A stretch of 64,000 nt of DNA from the NCBI RefSeq assembly GCF_030408555.1, contig NZ_CP047048.1, forward strand, positions 372,001 through 436,000, written 5' to 3'. Below are positions 1-8,136 of this stretch, one piece after another. This DNA comes from Corynebacterium aurimucosum (GTDB lineage: Bacteria > Actinomycetota > Actinomycetes > Mycobacteriales > Mycobacteriaceae). A program made the translations under genes and the position numbers. Position 1 is the first letter of the stretch. Each line of letters opens with the position of its first letter. The notes beneath the pieces are model-generated. The model was given only the letters and a program-made list of their open reading frames with translations. It was not told where the DNA came from and did no database searches.

Positions 1-1
1 C

Positions 2-919
2 GATGGCCTCGACGTGGACTTCGGACTCGGCCAGTTTACGGCCATTACTGGGCTTTCGGGTTCCGGCAAATCCACGTTGCTGGCCGCACTCCATGACATG
101 CTCACGGGGCCGGACTGTCCGAAGCAGGTCAAGCGCGTGGTCTCCATTACCCAAAAGCCAATCGGCCGAACCCCGCGCTCCACGGTGGCGACGTACACCA
201 ACCTCTTCGACAACGTGCGCAAGCTCTTCGCGGCCACCCCGGAGGCCAAGAAGAAGAAATGGACGGTCTCGCGCTTTTCCTACAACGTTAAGCAAGGCCA
301 GTGTCCCACCTGCGGTGGCGCCGGCCAGATCGAGGTCGAGCTGGTCTTCCTTCCAGGCTCCTATACCCAGTGCCCGGATTGCCAGGGACAGCGCTATAAC
401 GATGACACCTTGTCCATCCGCTGGAAGGACAGGACCATCGCGGACATCCTCGACCTTACGGTGGAAGAGGCCCTGGAGGTCTTTGCAGATGAAGCGCCGA
501 TCCTCCACGCGCTGCAAACCTTGGAGGCGGTCGGTCTGGGTTACCTGCGCTTGGGCCAGGGCGCTCCGGAGCTTTCCGGCGGTGAAGCGCAGCGCATCAA
601 GCTTGCCACGGAGCTGCAGCGCTCCCGCAACTCGCGCCGGGGCCATACCGTCTACCTGCTGGATGAGCCCACCGTCGGGTTGCACCCGGCCGATATCGAC
701 CTGCTCATCGCTGAGCTGCACTCGCTGGTGGAGGCCTCCCATACTGTCGTGGTGGCAGATCATGACCGTCACCTCATCGCCGGCGCTGACCGGGTTATTG
801 AGATGGGCCCGGGGTCTGGTTCGGATGGCGGAAAGATTGTGGCGGATGGCACGCCGGGTCAGGTTTCCACGGGACTAACGCCCACCGGGCGGGTGCTAAG
901 TGGCGCGGGTGCACGATAA
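2..919 (+). CDS. UvrA-like ABC ATPase, C-terminal part (5' end outside window)
   Basis: This is the second half of a UvrA-type DNA-damage-recognition ATPase. The frame is open from base 2, so the gene starts upstream of the window. Visible in order are a Walker A motif (GLSGSGKST), a zinc-binding insertion with two CxxC pairs (CPTCGGAG and CPDC), the ABC signature LSGGEAQRIKLATEL, Walker B (VYLLDEPTVGLHP) and the switch His in VVADHDRH. UvrA proteins bind damaged DNA as dimers and load UvrB. The short C-terminus and the lack of uvrB nearby suggest a UvrA paralogue rather than the housekeeping UvrA, but the missing N-terminal half prevents a decision. It ends 10 bases before the next gene. Confidence 0.85.
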   Translation, partial: DGLDVDFGLGQFTAITGLSGSGKSTLLAALHDMLTGPDCPKQVKRVVSITQKPIGRTPRSTVATYTNLFDNVRKLFAATPEAKKKKWTVSRFSYNVKQGQCPTCGGAGQIEVELVFLPGSYTQCPDCQGQRYNDDTLSIRWKDRTIADILDLTVEEALEVFADEAPILHALQTLEAVGLGYLRLGQGAPELSGGEAQRIKLATELQRSRNSRRGHTVYLLDEPTVGLHPADIDLLIAELHSLVEASHTVVVADHDRHLIAGADRVIEMGPGSGSDGGKIVADGTPGQVSTGLTPTGRVLSGAGAR

Positions 920-929
920 GGTAAATCCC

Positions 930-1532
930 ATGACCAACAACAACGGCGACAACGAGACGCGGCAGTTCGGCCGCGTCACCGGTGAGAACGAAACCCGCCA
1001 GTTCGGCGCGCCCCAACAGCAGCCGCCACAGCGTCCCCAACAACACTTCCCGGAGCCCGGATCCCAGAACGCGCAGGCCTATGGTCAGCCCTATCAGCAG
1101 GGCTATGACCAGAACTATCAGCAGCCGCAGTATGACCCGGTCCCGTCCAGCTACCAGGTGGAGCAGCCGAAGAAGGGCGGGGGAGCCCTGTCCTATGTCT
1201 TCGCGGCCATCGCTGCTATCGCCGTCGTTTTCGCCGGCGTGCTGTTCTTCCTGTGGCGCGGTGCGGCAGCGGATGCTGACAAACCCGCCCCGGAGCCGGT
1301 TACCGAGACCGTGACCACCGAGGTTCCCACCACGGTGACCACCACCAAGAGCTCGCCGCGGGATAACCTCCCCACCGATATTCCGACGGAGCTGCCGACG
1401 GAGCTGCCGCCGGACGTCCAGGACCGTGTGGACCAGGGTGGAGCCGAATTGGAAGGGTTGATCAATGACCTCTTCGAGCAATTCGATTCGGGCATGGAAG
1501 AGCTCGATACGGGTGGTGCAGGCAATGCCTAA
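930..1532 (+). CDS. Single-pass membrane protein with Gln/Pro-rich N-terminus
   Basis: A protein of 200 residues of unknown function. The first ~85 residues are Gln/Pro/Tyr-rich and contain a short duplicated motif (ETRQFG twice). One hydrophobic segment follows (about residues 93-113, SYVFAAIAAIAVVFAGVLFF), then an acidic Thr/Val-rich tail with a repeated PTELPTELPP stretch. The topology suggests a cytoplasmic low-complexity head and an extracytoplasmic tail. The ATG at 930 is preferred over the GTG at 900 because AAGG-like bases lie just upstream of it. The stop overlaps the menD start by 8 bases, so translation is probably coupled to menD. No family was recognised. Confidence 0.7.
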   Translation: MTNNNGDNETRQFGRVTGENETRQFGAPQQQPPQRPQQHFPEPGSQNAQAYGQPYQQGYDQNYQQPQYDPVPSSYQVEQPKKGGGALSYVFAAIAAIAVVFAGVLFFLWRGAAADADKPAPEPVTETVTTEVPTTVTTTKSSPRDNLPTDIPTELPTELPPDVQDRVDQGGAELEGLINDLFEQFDSGMEELDTGGAGNA

Positions 1533-3216
1533 TACTGAATCTCACACCGAGCCCACTGCCTCCGCGCAGCCGGAGTCGATGCAGCTGGCCGAAGCACTGG
1601 CGGCCCAGCTTTCGCGGCACCTCACCGACGTGGTTATCTGCCCGGGTTCGCGCAACGCACCGCTGTCTTTGGCGCTTCTCGCGCGCAGCGATATTCGCGT
1701 GCATACCCGCCTGGATGAGCGCTCCGCCGCCTTCGCTGCTTTAGGTTTGGCACGCGTCCAACGCCGGCACGTCGGCATCGTGATGACCTCCGGCACCGCG
1801 GTGGCTAATGCCCTGCCCGCGATGGTGGAGGCGCATTACTCGCATACCCCGCTGGCCGTCATCAGCGCGGACCGGCCGGCCCGCTTGGTGGGCACGGGGG
1901 CCTCCCAGACTATTGAGCAGCCCGGCATCTTCGGCGTGTATGCGGAGACCACCCAGGTGGAGAGCACGAGTGATATCCCGCTTATCGCGGAGCGCTTTTT
2001 GAATGACCGCCAGGTGCACATCAACGTGGCTCTCGATGCCCCGCTGGTAGGCGAAGAGCTGCCCGGTAGCCCGACGGATTACACGCAGCACCGCGCTCGT
2101 ACCCCGCGGTGGGCGAATCACGGCGAGGTGGCCGTCGATCTCAGCCGCAACACGCTCGTCATCGCCGGCGATGAGGCCTGGGAAGTCGAAGGCCTGGAGG
2201 ATGTCCCCACCATCGCCGAGCCCACGGCACCTGCGCCCTATCACCCGGTGCACCCGGCCGCGGCGCACCTCTTCCGCCGCGCCCAAGTCTCCGCCAACGA
2301 CTACGTGGTCAACACCAAGGTGGAGCAGGTCATCGTCGTGGGCCATCCCACCCTGCACCGCGGTGTCCTGGCACTGCTGAGTGATCCCGATATCGATCTC
2401 ATCTGTCTGTCGCGCACGGAAGATTTCACCAACCCCCGTGGCGAGTCCGCGCAGCTGGGTACCACCGCCAAAACCAGCGGCGAGCCCACGCGAGAGTGGA
2501 TGAAGATCTGCGAAGGCGCGGCCCAGATGGCGGCCGACGGTGTTCGTGAGGTTCTGGCGGAGACCACCGGTGAGGATGCCACCAAGCCCGAGATCGGCTT
2601 TACCGGCCTCCACGTCGCCGCCGCGGTGGGGGACACCCTCGCCGTCGGAGATACCCTCGTCCTGGGCGCCTCCAACGCGGTGCGGGATGCGTCCTTCATC
2701 GGCCTGCCCTTCGACGGTGTGGAGACCTATTCGCCGCGCGGGGCCGCCGGCATCGACGGCACCATAGCGCAGGCCATCGGTATCGCCCTGGCCACCCAGT
2801 CCCGCGAAGCCGACGCCCCGCGCGCCCCGCGCACCGTGGCGCTCATGGGGGATGTCACCTTCCTCCACGATGCGACTTCGCTCATCCTTCCCGAAGACAA
2901 CCCGCGCCCGGAGAACCTCACCATCGTCGTCTCAAACGACGACGGCGGCGGCATCTTCGAGGTGCTCGAACAGGGCCGCGAGCACCTGCGCGACTCCTTC
3001 GAGAAGGCCTTTGGGACGCCGCATGGGGTGGGTGTGGCCAAGCTAGCGGAAGCCTGCGGTGCTGAGCACCGCGAGGTGAGCTCGGCGCAGGAGCTGCTCG
3101 ACGTTTTGGCAGAACTCAAGGAATACTCCACCGGCATCACCGTGGTGGAGGCGCATACCACGAGGTCCTCGCGCCGCGCGCTGCAGGAAGCTTTGAATGC
3201 CAAGGTAGGTCAGTAA
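1525..3216 (+). CDS. menD: MenD, SEPHCHC synthase
   Basis: 2-succinyl-5-enolpyruvyl-6-hydroxy-3-cyclohexene-1-carboxylate synthase, a ThDP-dependent enzyme that joins isochorismate and 2-oxoglutarate early in menaquinone synthesis. The 563-residue length fits the family. The N-terminal half carries the PYR-domain motif VICPGSRNAPLSLAL and TSGTAVANALPA. The C-terminal ThDP/Mg-binding segment is GDVTFLHDATSLI followed by VSNDDGGGIF. The ATG at 1525 is chosen because family homology starts shortly after it and it overlaps the previous stop; the upstream frame (from 1465) has no family-like sequence. The next gene starts directly after its stop, so this is one operon with the DUF3592 gene and mgtA. 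Confidence 0.93.
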   Translation: MPNTESHTEPTASAQPESMQLAEALAAQLSRHLTDVVICPGSRNAPLSLALLARSDIRVHTRLDERSAAFAALGLARVQRRHVGIVMTSGTAVANALPAMVEAHYSHTPLAVISADRPARLVGTGASQTIEQPGIFGVYAETTQVESTSDIPLIAERFLNDRQVHINVALDAPLVGEELPGSPTDYTQHRARTPRWANHGEVAVDLSRNTLVIAGDEAWEVEGLEDVPTIAEPTAPAPYHPVHPAAAHLFRRAQVSANDYVVNTKVEQVIVVGHPTLHRGVLALLSDPDIDLICLSRTEDFTNPRGESAQLGTTAKTSGEPTREWMKICEGAAQMAADGVREVLAETTGEDATKPEIGFTGLHVAAAVGDTLAVGDTLVLGASNAVRDASFIGLPFDGVETYSPRGAAGIDGTIAQAIGIALATQSREADAPRAPRTVALMGDVTFLHDATSLILPEDNPRPENLTIVVSNDDGGGIFEVLEQGREHLRDSFEKAFGTPHGVGVAKLAEACGAEHREVSSAQELLDVLAELKEYSTGITVVEAHTTRSSRRALQEALNAKVGQ

Positions 3217-3660
3217 ATGCCGCGGCGCCGGGTACGCCAGCTGATCCTGGTGCTGTACGCCGCAGCTCTCGTGGGCATGGCGGGAATGGTCATCGGCCCT
3301 TTTCTCAATGACCGCACCATCGGCGCCAACCCCGGGCGCGCCCTGGCCACGGTGACGGATGTCGGCACCTTGCGTACCTTCGTGGATTTCCAGGACTCCG
3401 AGGGTATCTATCACACCCCGCCCACCGGCCTGCTTTATCCCACCGGGCTGGGGGAGGGACAGCAGGTCTGGGTGCTCTATGCCAAGAACAACCCGGACCT
3501 AGTCAAGGTGGAAGGCCGAGAATGGACGCTATCGATTATTCCGGCGCTGTCCTCTGCAGCTGTGGCGACCCTGATTGCCGGGGCGTTGTGGTGGGCAAGC
3601 GGGAAAATTAACCGGAATTTAGCGCGTGCTTTACCAACCGAGCACCCAGGAAAGGAATGA
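3217..3660 (+). CDS. DUF3592-like two-helix membrane protein
   Basis: A 147-residue membrane protein with one hydrophobic helix near the N-terminus (about residues 8-27) and one near residues 107-127. Between them lies a soluble region with the pattern FVDFQDSEGIYHTPPTGLLYPTGLGEGQQVWVLY, quoted here in parts only: the FVDFQDSEG and VWVLYAKNNPDLVKVEG segments are typical of DUF3592. The same small gene lies between menD and mgtA in mycobacteria (Rv0556) and corynebacteria, so the context is conserved, but the function is unknown. It begins right after the menD stop and overlaps mgtA by 4 bases (ATGA), implying translational coupling. Confidence 0.8.
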   Translation: MPRRRVRQLILVLYAAALVGMAGMVIGPFLNDRTIGANPGRALATVTDVGTLRTFVDFQDSEGIYHTPPTGLLYPTGLGEGQQVWVLYAKNNPDLVKVEGREWTLSIIPALSSAAVATLIAGALWWASGKINRNLARALPTEHPGKE

Positions 3661-4868
3661 TGGGGCGCATGCGTGTAGCCATCGTCGCGGAATCCTTCTT
3701 GCCTAACGTCAACGGAGTGACCAACTCCGTGCTGCGTGTCCTCGAATACCTCCACGAGCACGGCCACGAGGCCATCGTCATCGCTCCTGGTGCCCGGGAT
3801 GGGCAGGAGGAGATCCCTGATTACCTCGGGTTCACCATCGTGCGCGTGCCCACCGTGCGGGTGCCACTGGTGGATTCGCTCCCGGTCGGCGTTCCCACTT
3901 CCGCTGTGGACGAGGCGCTGCGCGAGTTCAAGCCGGACATCATTCACTTGGCCAGTCCCTTCGTTCTCGGAGCTGCGGGCGCATTCTCCGCACGTCAGCT
4001 GCGCATTCCGGCAGTGGCGCTGTACCAGACGGACGTCGCGGGATTCGCCACCAAGTACCATGCCTCCGCGCTGGCCTATGGGGTGTGGGAGTGGCTGCGC
4101 ACCATCCACAACGCGTGCCAAATGACTCTCGCGCCCTCCTCACTGACCATCAGCGACTTGGAGAAGCACCACATCAAGAACGTGCGCCACTGGGGCCGCG
4201 GCGTAGACTCGGAGCGCTTCCACCCCTCGAAGCGCTCGGCGGCGCTGCGCCGGAACTGGGACTCTACGGGGAAGAAAAAGATCGTCGGCTTTGTGGGCCG
4301 GCTGGCCGCAGAAAAGGGCGTGCACCGCCTGTCCGCGCTCAATGATCGTGAGGATATTCAGCTCGTCATTGTTGGCGATGGCCCAGAGCGTCCGCTGCTG
4401 GAGGCCCAGCTGCCAGGTGCAGTCTTCACTGGGGCGCTGGGTGGCGAGGAGCTCGCAGCCGCATATGCAAGCCTTGATGTCTTCGTGCACGCCGGCGAGT
4501 TCGAGACTTTCTGCCAGGCCATCCAGGAAGCGCAGGCCTCAGGCGTGCCCACCATCGGCCCCCGCGCGGGCGGCCCGGTGGACCTCATTGAGGAGGGCTA
4601 TAACGGGTTGCTTCTCGATGTCCCTACGTTCGTCGAGGATCTCCCGAATGCCGTCGACGCGCTTCTCAATCCGGAGATTCACCAGGAGATGCGGGAGAAC
4701 GCCCGGAAGTCGATTGCCTCCAAGACTTGGCCGGCGTTGTGCGAGCAGCTGCTGGGCTACTACGAAGAGGTTTTGGAGAATGTCCGTGAGGTCCCGCTGA
4801 CCATTCTGGGCCAGCGTCCGGAGCTGCCGCGTTGGGCCGCTCGCGCTCTGGGAGCGCGCGTCGCCTAA
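3657..4868 (+). CDS. mgtA: GDP-mannose-dependent glycosyltransferase MgtA
   Basis: A GT-B fold glycosyltransferase of family GT4, 403 residues. The position next to menD and the DUF3592 gene matches Rv0557/NCgl0452, shown in C. glutamicum to be MgtA, which adds mannose to a glucuronic-acid diacylglycerol for lipomannan-like glycolipids. Visible motifs are the N-terminal AESFLPNVNGVTNSV, the hinge/donor segment VGRLAAEKGVHRL, and the C-terminal EX7E-type block ETFCQAIQEAQASG followed by GPRAGGPVDLI. It should act at the inner face of the membrane. Starts at 3657, 3660 and 3669 are all in frame; 3657 has the best AGGAAAGG spacing and the ATGA overlap. Older annotations call this family pimB. 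Confidence 0.88.
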   Translation: MMGRMRVAIVAESFLPNVNGVTNSVLRVLEYLHEHGHEAIVIAPGARDGQEEIPDYLGFTIVRVPTVRVPLVDSLPVGVPTSAVDEALREFKPDIIHLASPFVLGAAGAFSARQLRIPAVALYQTDVAGFATKYHASALAYGVWEWLRTIHNACQMTLAPSSLTISDLEKHHIKNVRHWGRGVDSERFHPSKRSAALRRNWDSTGKKKIVGFVGRLAAEKGVHRLSALNDREDIQLVIVGDGPERPLLEAQLPGAVFTGALGGEELAAAYASLDVFVHAGEFETFCQAIQEAQASGVPTIGPRAGGPVDLIEEGYNGLLLDVPTFVEDLPNAVDALLNPEIHQEMRENARKSIASKTWPALCEQLLGYYEEVLENVREVPLTILGQRPELPRWAARALGARVA

Positions 4869-4879
4869 ACTAGGCGCTT

Positions 4880-5569
4880 GTGTCTAAGGCAGATCTGGAG
4901 AAGAAGCCCTTCGATGTCGCGCGCATGTTTGACGCGGTGGGCAAGAAATACGACATCACCAACACGGTGCTGTCCTTTGGTCAGGACGCACGCTGGCGCC
5001 GGCTGACCCGCGAGCGGCTCAACCTGCAGCCAGGGGAGAAGGTCCTTGACTTGGCTGCCGGAACGGCCGTTTCGACGGAAGAGCTGTCCAAGTCCGGCGC
5101 GTGGTGCGTGGCCTGTGACTTTTCCCTCGGCATGCTCGCGGCTGGCGCGGAACGCGATGTTCCCAAGGTGGCCGGCGATGGAATGCGCCTGCCCTTTGCG
5201 GATAACACTTTTGACGCGGTGACCATTTCCTATGGCTTGCGCAATATCCACGACTTCGAGCTGGGCCTGCGGGAGATGGCGCGCGTGACCAAGCCCGGCG
5301 GGCGCCTAGCAGTGGCGGAGTTCTCCAAGCCGGTCATCCCGGTCTTCGGCACCGTCTACAAGGAATACCTGACCCGCTTGCTGCCGCCGATTGCCAAGGT
5401 GGTCTCCTCCAACCCGGAGGCCTATATCTACCTCGCGGAGTCCATCCGTGTGTGGCCGGAGCAGCATGAGCTGGCCGCCGCTATTAATCGCAATGGCTGG
5501 AAGCAAGCTGGGTGGCGCAACCTGACCTTCGGCATCGTGGCGTTGCACTCCGCAGTTAAGCCCGCCTAG
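4880..5569 (+). CDS. menG: MenG, demethylmenaquinone methyltransferase
   Basis: SAM-dependent C-methyltransferase (UbiE/MenG family, 229 residues) that makes menaquinone from demethylmenaquinone, the last ring step. The SAM-binding glycine-rich motif is [16 protein letters not shown], followed by DFSLGML, and the UbiE signature is [18 protein letters not shown] with [16 protein letters not shown]. The gene starts with GTG 11 bases after the mgtA stop. It completes the menaquinone genes of this block (menD, menG, menJ, grcC). It converges with menJ, whose stop lies only 5 bases downstream on the other strand; no clear terminator is visible between them. Confidence 0.93.
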   Translation: MSKADLEKKPFDVARMFDAVGKKYDITNTVLSFGQDARWRRLTRERLNLQPGEKVLDLAAGTAVSTEELSKSGAWCVACDFSLGMLAAGAERDVPKVAGDGMRLPFADNTFDAVTISYGLRNIHDFELGLREMARVTKPGGRLAVAEFSKPVIPVFGTVYKEYLTRLLPPIAKVVSSNPEAYIYLAESIRVWPEQHELAAAINRNGWKQAGWRNLTFGIVALHSAVKPA

Positions 5570-5574
5570 GCGCC

Positions 5575-6801
5575 TTAGGCCCAGAGAGGTGTATCGCGCC
5601 GCAGCGTAGAAACTGCCCCGCCGGCCAGCCGCCAGGCGCGGGCGAGGAGGTCCTTGTCCTCGTCGGTGATGAGGTTGCCCATGAGACGCGCTGCGGCCGG
5701 CATGAGCATGCGGCCCACCGGCCCGCGCATGGCCACGGGCCCGGCCAGCGGCAGGAATTGTGGGTAGGTCAGCAGGCGCGCGGCGGTGCGGGCAAGTAGG
5801 AAGGCCTCGCCATACTCGGCGCGTAGCCGGTCTGGCCACGCCAAGGTGAGGTCCTTGGTGCCGAGCATCTCCACGGCGAGTGTTGCCGTTTCCAAGCCAT
5901 AGTCGATGCCCTCGCCGTTGAGGGGGTTAACACATGCCGCAGCGTCACCGATGAGCATCCAGTTCGCGCCGGCAACTCCAGACACCGCACCACCCATGGG
6001 CAGCATCGCCGAGGTGACGTTGCGCAGCTCGCCCAGGCCCCATTCCGAACGCTGCTGCTCAGCGTAGAAATCCAGCGCCTTCTTCGTGTTGAGGCGGGCC
6101 GGGCGGGCGGCCGTAGAGAGCGCGCCCAAGCCGATATTGACCCCCTGGCCCAGCGGAAAGATCCAGCCATAGCCCGGCTGCACCACGCCCTCGGGGTCCT
6201 TGAGCTCAACGTGGGAGTGCATCCATTCCTCGCCGTCCCGCAGTGAATCGGCATAAGCGCGTGCAGCAATGCCATAGACCTCCTCGCGGTGCCAGGTGCG
6301 GCCCAACTGCTTGCCAAACGTCGAGCGCACCCCGTCGGCCACGATGACCCACTGGGCGCGCACGCGGCGCTTGCCGACGGAGAACTCCACCAGCCGGTTG
6401 CCGTCCAGCTCCGGCTGTGTCGCCGCGCCGGTTATCAGTTGCGCGCCGGCTGCCTGCGCAGCCTCAACCAGCAGCGCGTCGAATTCATAGCGCGGCAGGG
6501 CCGTGCCTTTGTGCGAGGGGTAGGTCTTAGGCCACGGGGCGGTGACGGTGCCGCCGAAGCCATGCAGTTTGAGGCCGCGGTTGCGGTAGGACGCGTTGAC
6601 CTCGATGCCGAGGAGCTCCAACTGGTGCATGGCGCGCGGGGTCAGTCCATCGCCGCAGGTCTTGTCGCGGGGGAAAGGGGAGGCGTCGACAAGCAGCGTC
6701 TCATGGCCGGCGCGTGCGGCGTGGATAGCGGCGGCAGCGCCGGCGGGCCCGGCGCCTACGATGGCGACGTCAACAAGGGTGGAATCGATCTGCTCCGACA
6801 T
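5575..6801 (-). CDS. menJ: MenJ-like FAD menaquinone reductase (geranylgeranyl reductase family)
   Basis: A flavoprotein of 408 residues in the geranylgeranyl reductase family. Motifs are the N-terminal dinucleotide fold DVAIVGAGPAGAAAAIHAARAG (begin of that stretch), the DKTCGDGLTPRAM segment, the GYGWIFP motif and the FAD-closing GDAAACVNPLNGEGIDYGLE. The mycobacterial gene at the same place, Rv0561c next to grcC1, is MenJ, which saturates one isoprene unit of menaquinone; corynebacteria make dihydromenaquinones, which fits. The ATG at 6801 is chosen because the dinucleotide fold follows within 12 residues; an upstream ATG at 6813 is possible. It is divergent from grcC across about 100 bases. 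Confidence 0.85.
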   Translation of the reverse strand: MSEQIDSTLVDVAIVGAGPAGAAAAIHAARAGHETLLVDASPFPRDKTCGDGLTPRAMHQLELLGIEVNASYRNRGLKLHGFGGTVTAPWPKTYPSHKGTALPRYEFDALLVEAAQAAGAQLITGAATQPELDGNRLVEFSVGKRRVRAQWVIVADGVRSTFGKQLGRTWHREEVYGIAARAYADSLRDGEEWMHSHVELKDPEGVVQPGYGWIFPLGQGVNIGLGALSTAARPARLNTKKALDFYAEQQRSEWGLGELRNVTSAMLPMGGAVSGVAGANWMLIGDAAACVNPLNGEGIDYGLETATLAVEMLGTKDLTLAWPDRLRAEYGEAFLLARTAARLLTYPQFLPLAGPVAMRGPVGRMLMPAAARLMGNLITDEDKDLLARAWRLAGGAVSTLRRDTPLWA

Positions 6802-6906
6802 GGGGACTATCATTGCACGGGATAGTGGCCACAAGTGTGTTGAGGGCCGTGCCATGGGCTACGGTAAGTAAACACTAGGATTTTTGAGCTTAAAGGAACA
6901 CGTTTA

Positions 6907-7911
6907 ATGTCACACGGCCAAACTCACGCCAAGCACGTGGACTTGGGGGATGCGCAGCTCACCGAGCGTATCAACGCCGGGATGGCTGCTGTAGAGGACC
7001 TGCTGAATACGGAGCTCGACCGCGGGCAGGACTTCATCAAGGACAAAGTGCGCCACCTGTCCCTGGCTGGTGGCAAGCGTTTCCGCCCGATGATGGCGTT
7101 GTTGGCCTCCGAGTTCGGTGAACGTTCACAATCCCCCGAGGTGGTGAAGGCGGCAACCGTGGTGGAAATGGTCCACGTGGCTACGCTCTACCACGACGAT
7201 GTCATGGATGAGGCGGAGCGCCGACGCGGCGTGGATTCCGCGAACTTCCGGTGGACCAACTCGGTGGCGATTCTGGCGGGCGATGCACTGCTCGCGCACG
7301 CCTCGCGGCTGATGAGCCAGCTGGATACCCACACGGTGGAGCATTTCGCGGAGACTTTCGAGGAGCTCGTCACCGGCCAGATGCGGGAAACCATCGGTGC
7401 TGGCGAAGCCAACGCCGTAGAGCACTACACGGCGGTGATCCGGGAAAAGACCGCGGTGCTGATTGCCTCCGCCGGCTACCTGGGTGCCTACCACGCGGGT
7501 GCGGGTCCAGAACAGTGCGAGGCGCTGCGCCAAATCGGTGCGGCCGTAGGCATGATTTTCCAGATCGTCGACGATGTCATCGACATCTTCTCCGACTCCG
7601 AGGAATCCGGGAAGACCCCGGGCACGGACCTGCGCGAGGGCGTGTTCACCCTGCCGGTGCTCTATGCCCTGGAGGAGGAAGGCGAGGTCGGCGATGAGCT
7701 GCGCGCCCTGCTGACAGGCCCGCTGGAGGATGACGCTTCCGTGCAACGCGCCATCGAGCTGCTGTGGCAGTCGGGCGGCCGTGACAAGGCGTTGGCCGAC
7801 GTCAACGCGTACCTGCGCGTGGTCGAGGACCAGCTTTCCCTGCTGCCGGAATGCACGGCTAGTGAAGCACTGCGCCAGTTGGCGGACTATACCGTTCAGC
7901 GCGTGGGTTAA
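6907..7911 (+). CDS. grcC: Trans-polyprenyl diphosphate synthase for the menaquinone side chain
   Basis: A trans-isoprenyl diphosphate synthase of 334 residues (IspB/GrcC type) that extends FPP/GGPP with isopentenyl diphosphate to give the octa- or nonaprenyl tail of menaquinone. The first Asp-rich motif is YHDDVMDEAERRRG, with the paired arginine-rich GGKRFRPMMALL upstream, and the second Asp-rich motif is FQIVDDVIDIFSD. Product chain length cannot be read safely from sequence. The ATG at 6907 is preceded by AAAGGA nine bases away. The gene faces away from menJ and is followed by tRNA-Tyr. In C. glutamicum the matching gene is annotated ispB. Confidence 0.9.
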   Translation: MSHGQTHAKHVDLGDAQLTERINAGMAAVEDLLNTELDRGQDFIKDKVRHLSLAGGKRFRPMMALLASEFGERSQSPEVVKAATVVEMVHVATLYHDDVMDEAERRRGVDSANFRWTNSVAILAGDALLAHASRLMSQLDTHTVEHFAETFEELVTGQMRETIGAGEANAVEHYTAVIREKTAVLIASAGYLGAYHAGAGPEQCEALRQIGAAVGMIFQIVDDVIDIFSDSEESGKTPGTDLREGVFTLPVLYALEEEGEVGDELRALLTGPLEDDASVQRAIELLWQSGGRDKALADVNAYLRVVEDQLSLLPECTASEALRQLADYTVQRVG

Positions 7912-7987
7912 AAGCCCCTCCTGCCTGGCGATTTGCATGTTAGGCGGGAGTTCGTAGTAAAGTACATAACCGCACTCAAGAGTGCTT

Positions 7988-8070
7988 GCCAGGTTGCCCG
8001 AGCGGCCAAAGGGAGCGGACTGTAAATCCGCCGGCTTTCGCCTTCAGAAGTTCGAATCTTCTACCTGGCA
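7988..8070 (+). tRNA. tRNA-Tyr (GTA)
   Basis: A class II tRNA of 83 nt. The acceptor stem GCCAGGT pairs with ACCTGGC, the anticodon GTA is at 8022-8024, the long variable arm of tRNA-Tyr is present, and the T arm contains TTCGAAT. The discriminator is A at 8070. CCA is not encoded (CA follows). A clear terminator lies 8 bases downstream. Confidence 0.97.
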
Positions 8071-8077
8071 CAGAATA

Positions 8078-8115
8078 AATCCCGCAGACGCGATGATGAG
8101 TCTGCGGGATTTTTC
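8078..8115 (+). terminator. Rho-independent terminator after tRNA-Tyr
   Basis: The inverted repeat ATCCCGCAGAC / GTCTGCGGGAT (8079-8089 and 8100-8110) with a 10-base loop is followed by a run of T. It ends tRNA-Tyr and may also serve the convergent gene at 8137-9258, because the A-rich left flank gives a T run on the other strand. Confidence 0.9.
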
Positions 8116-8136
8116 GATCTCCGGGTGACTCAGGGT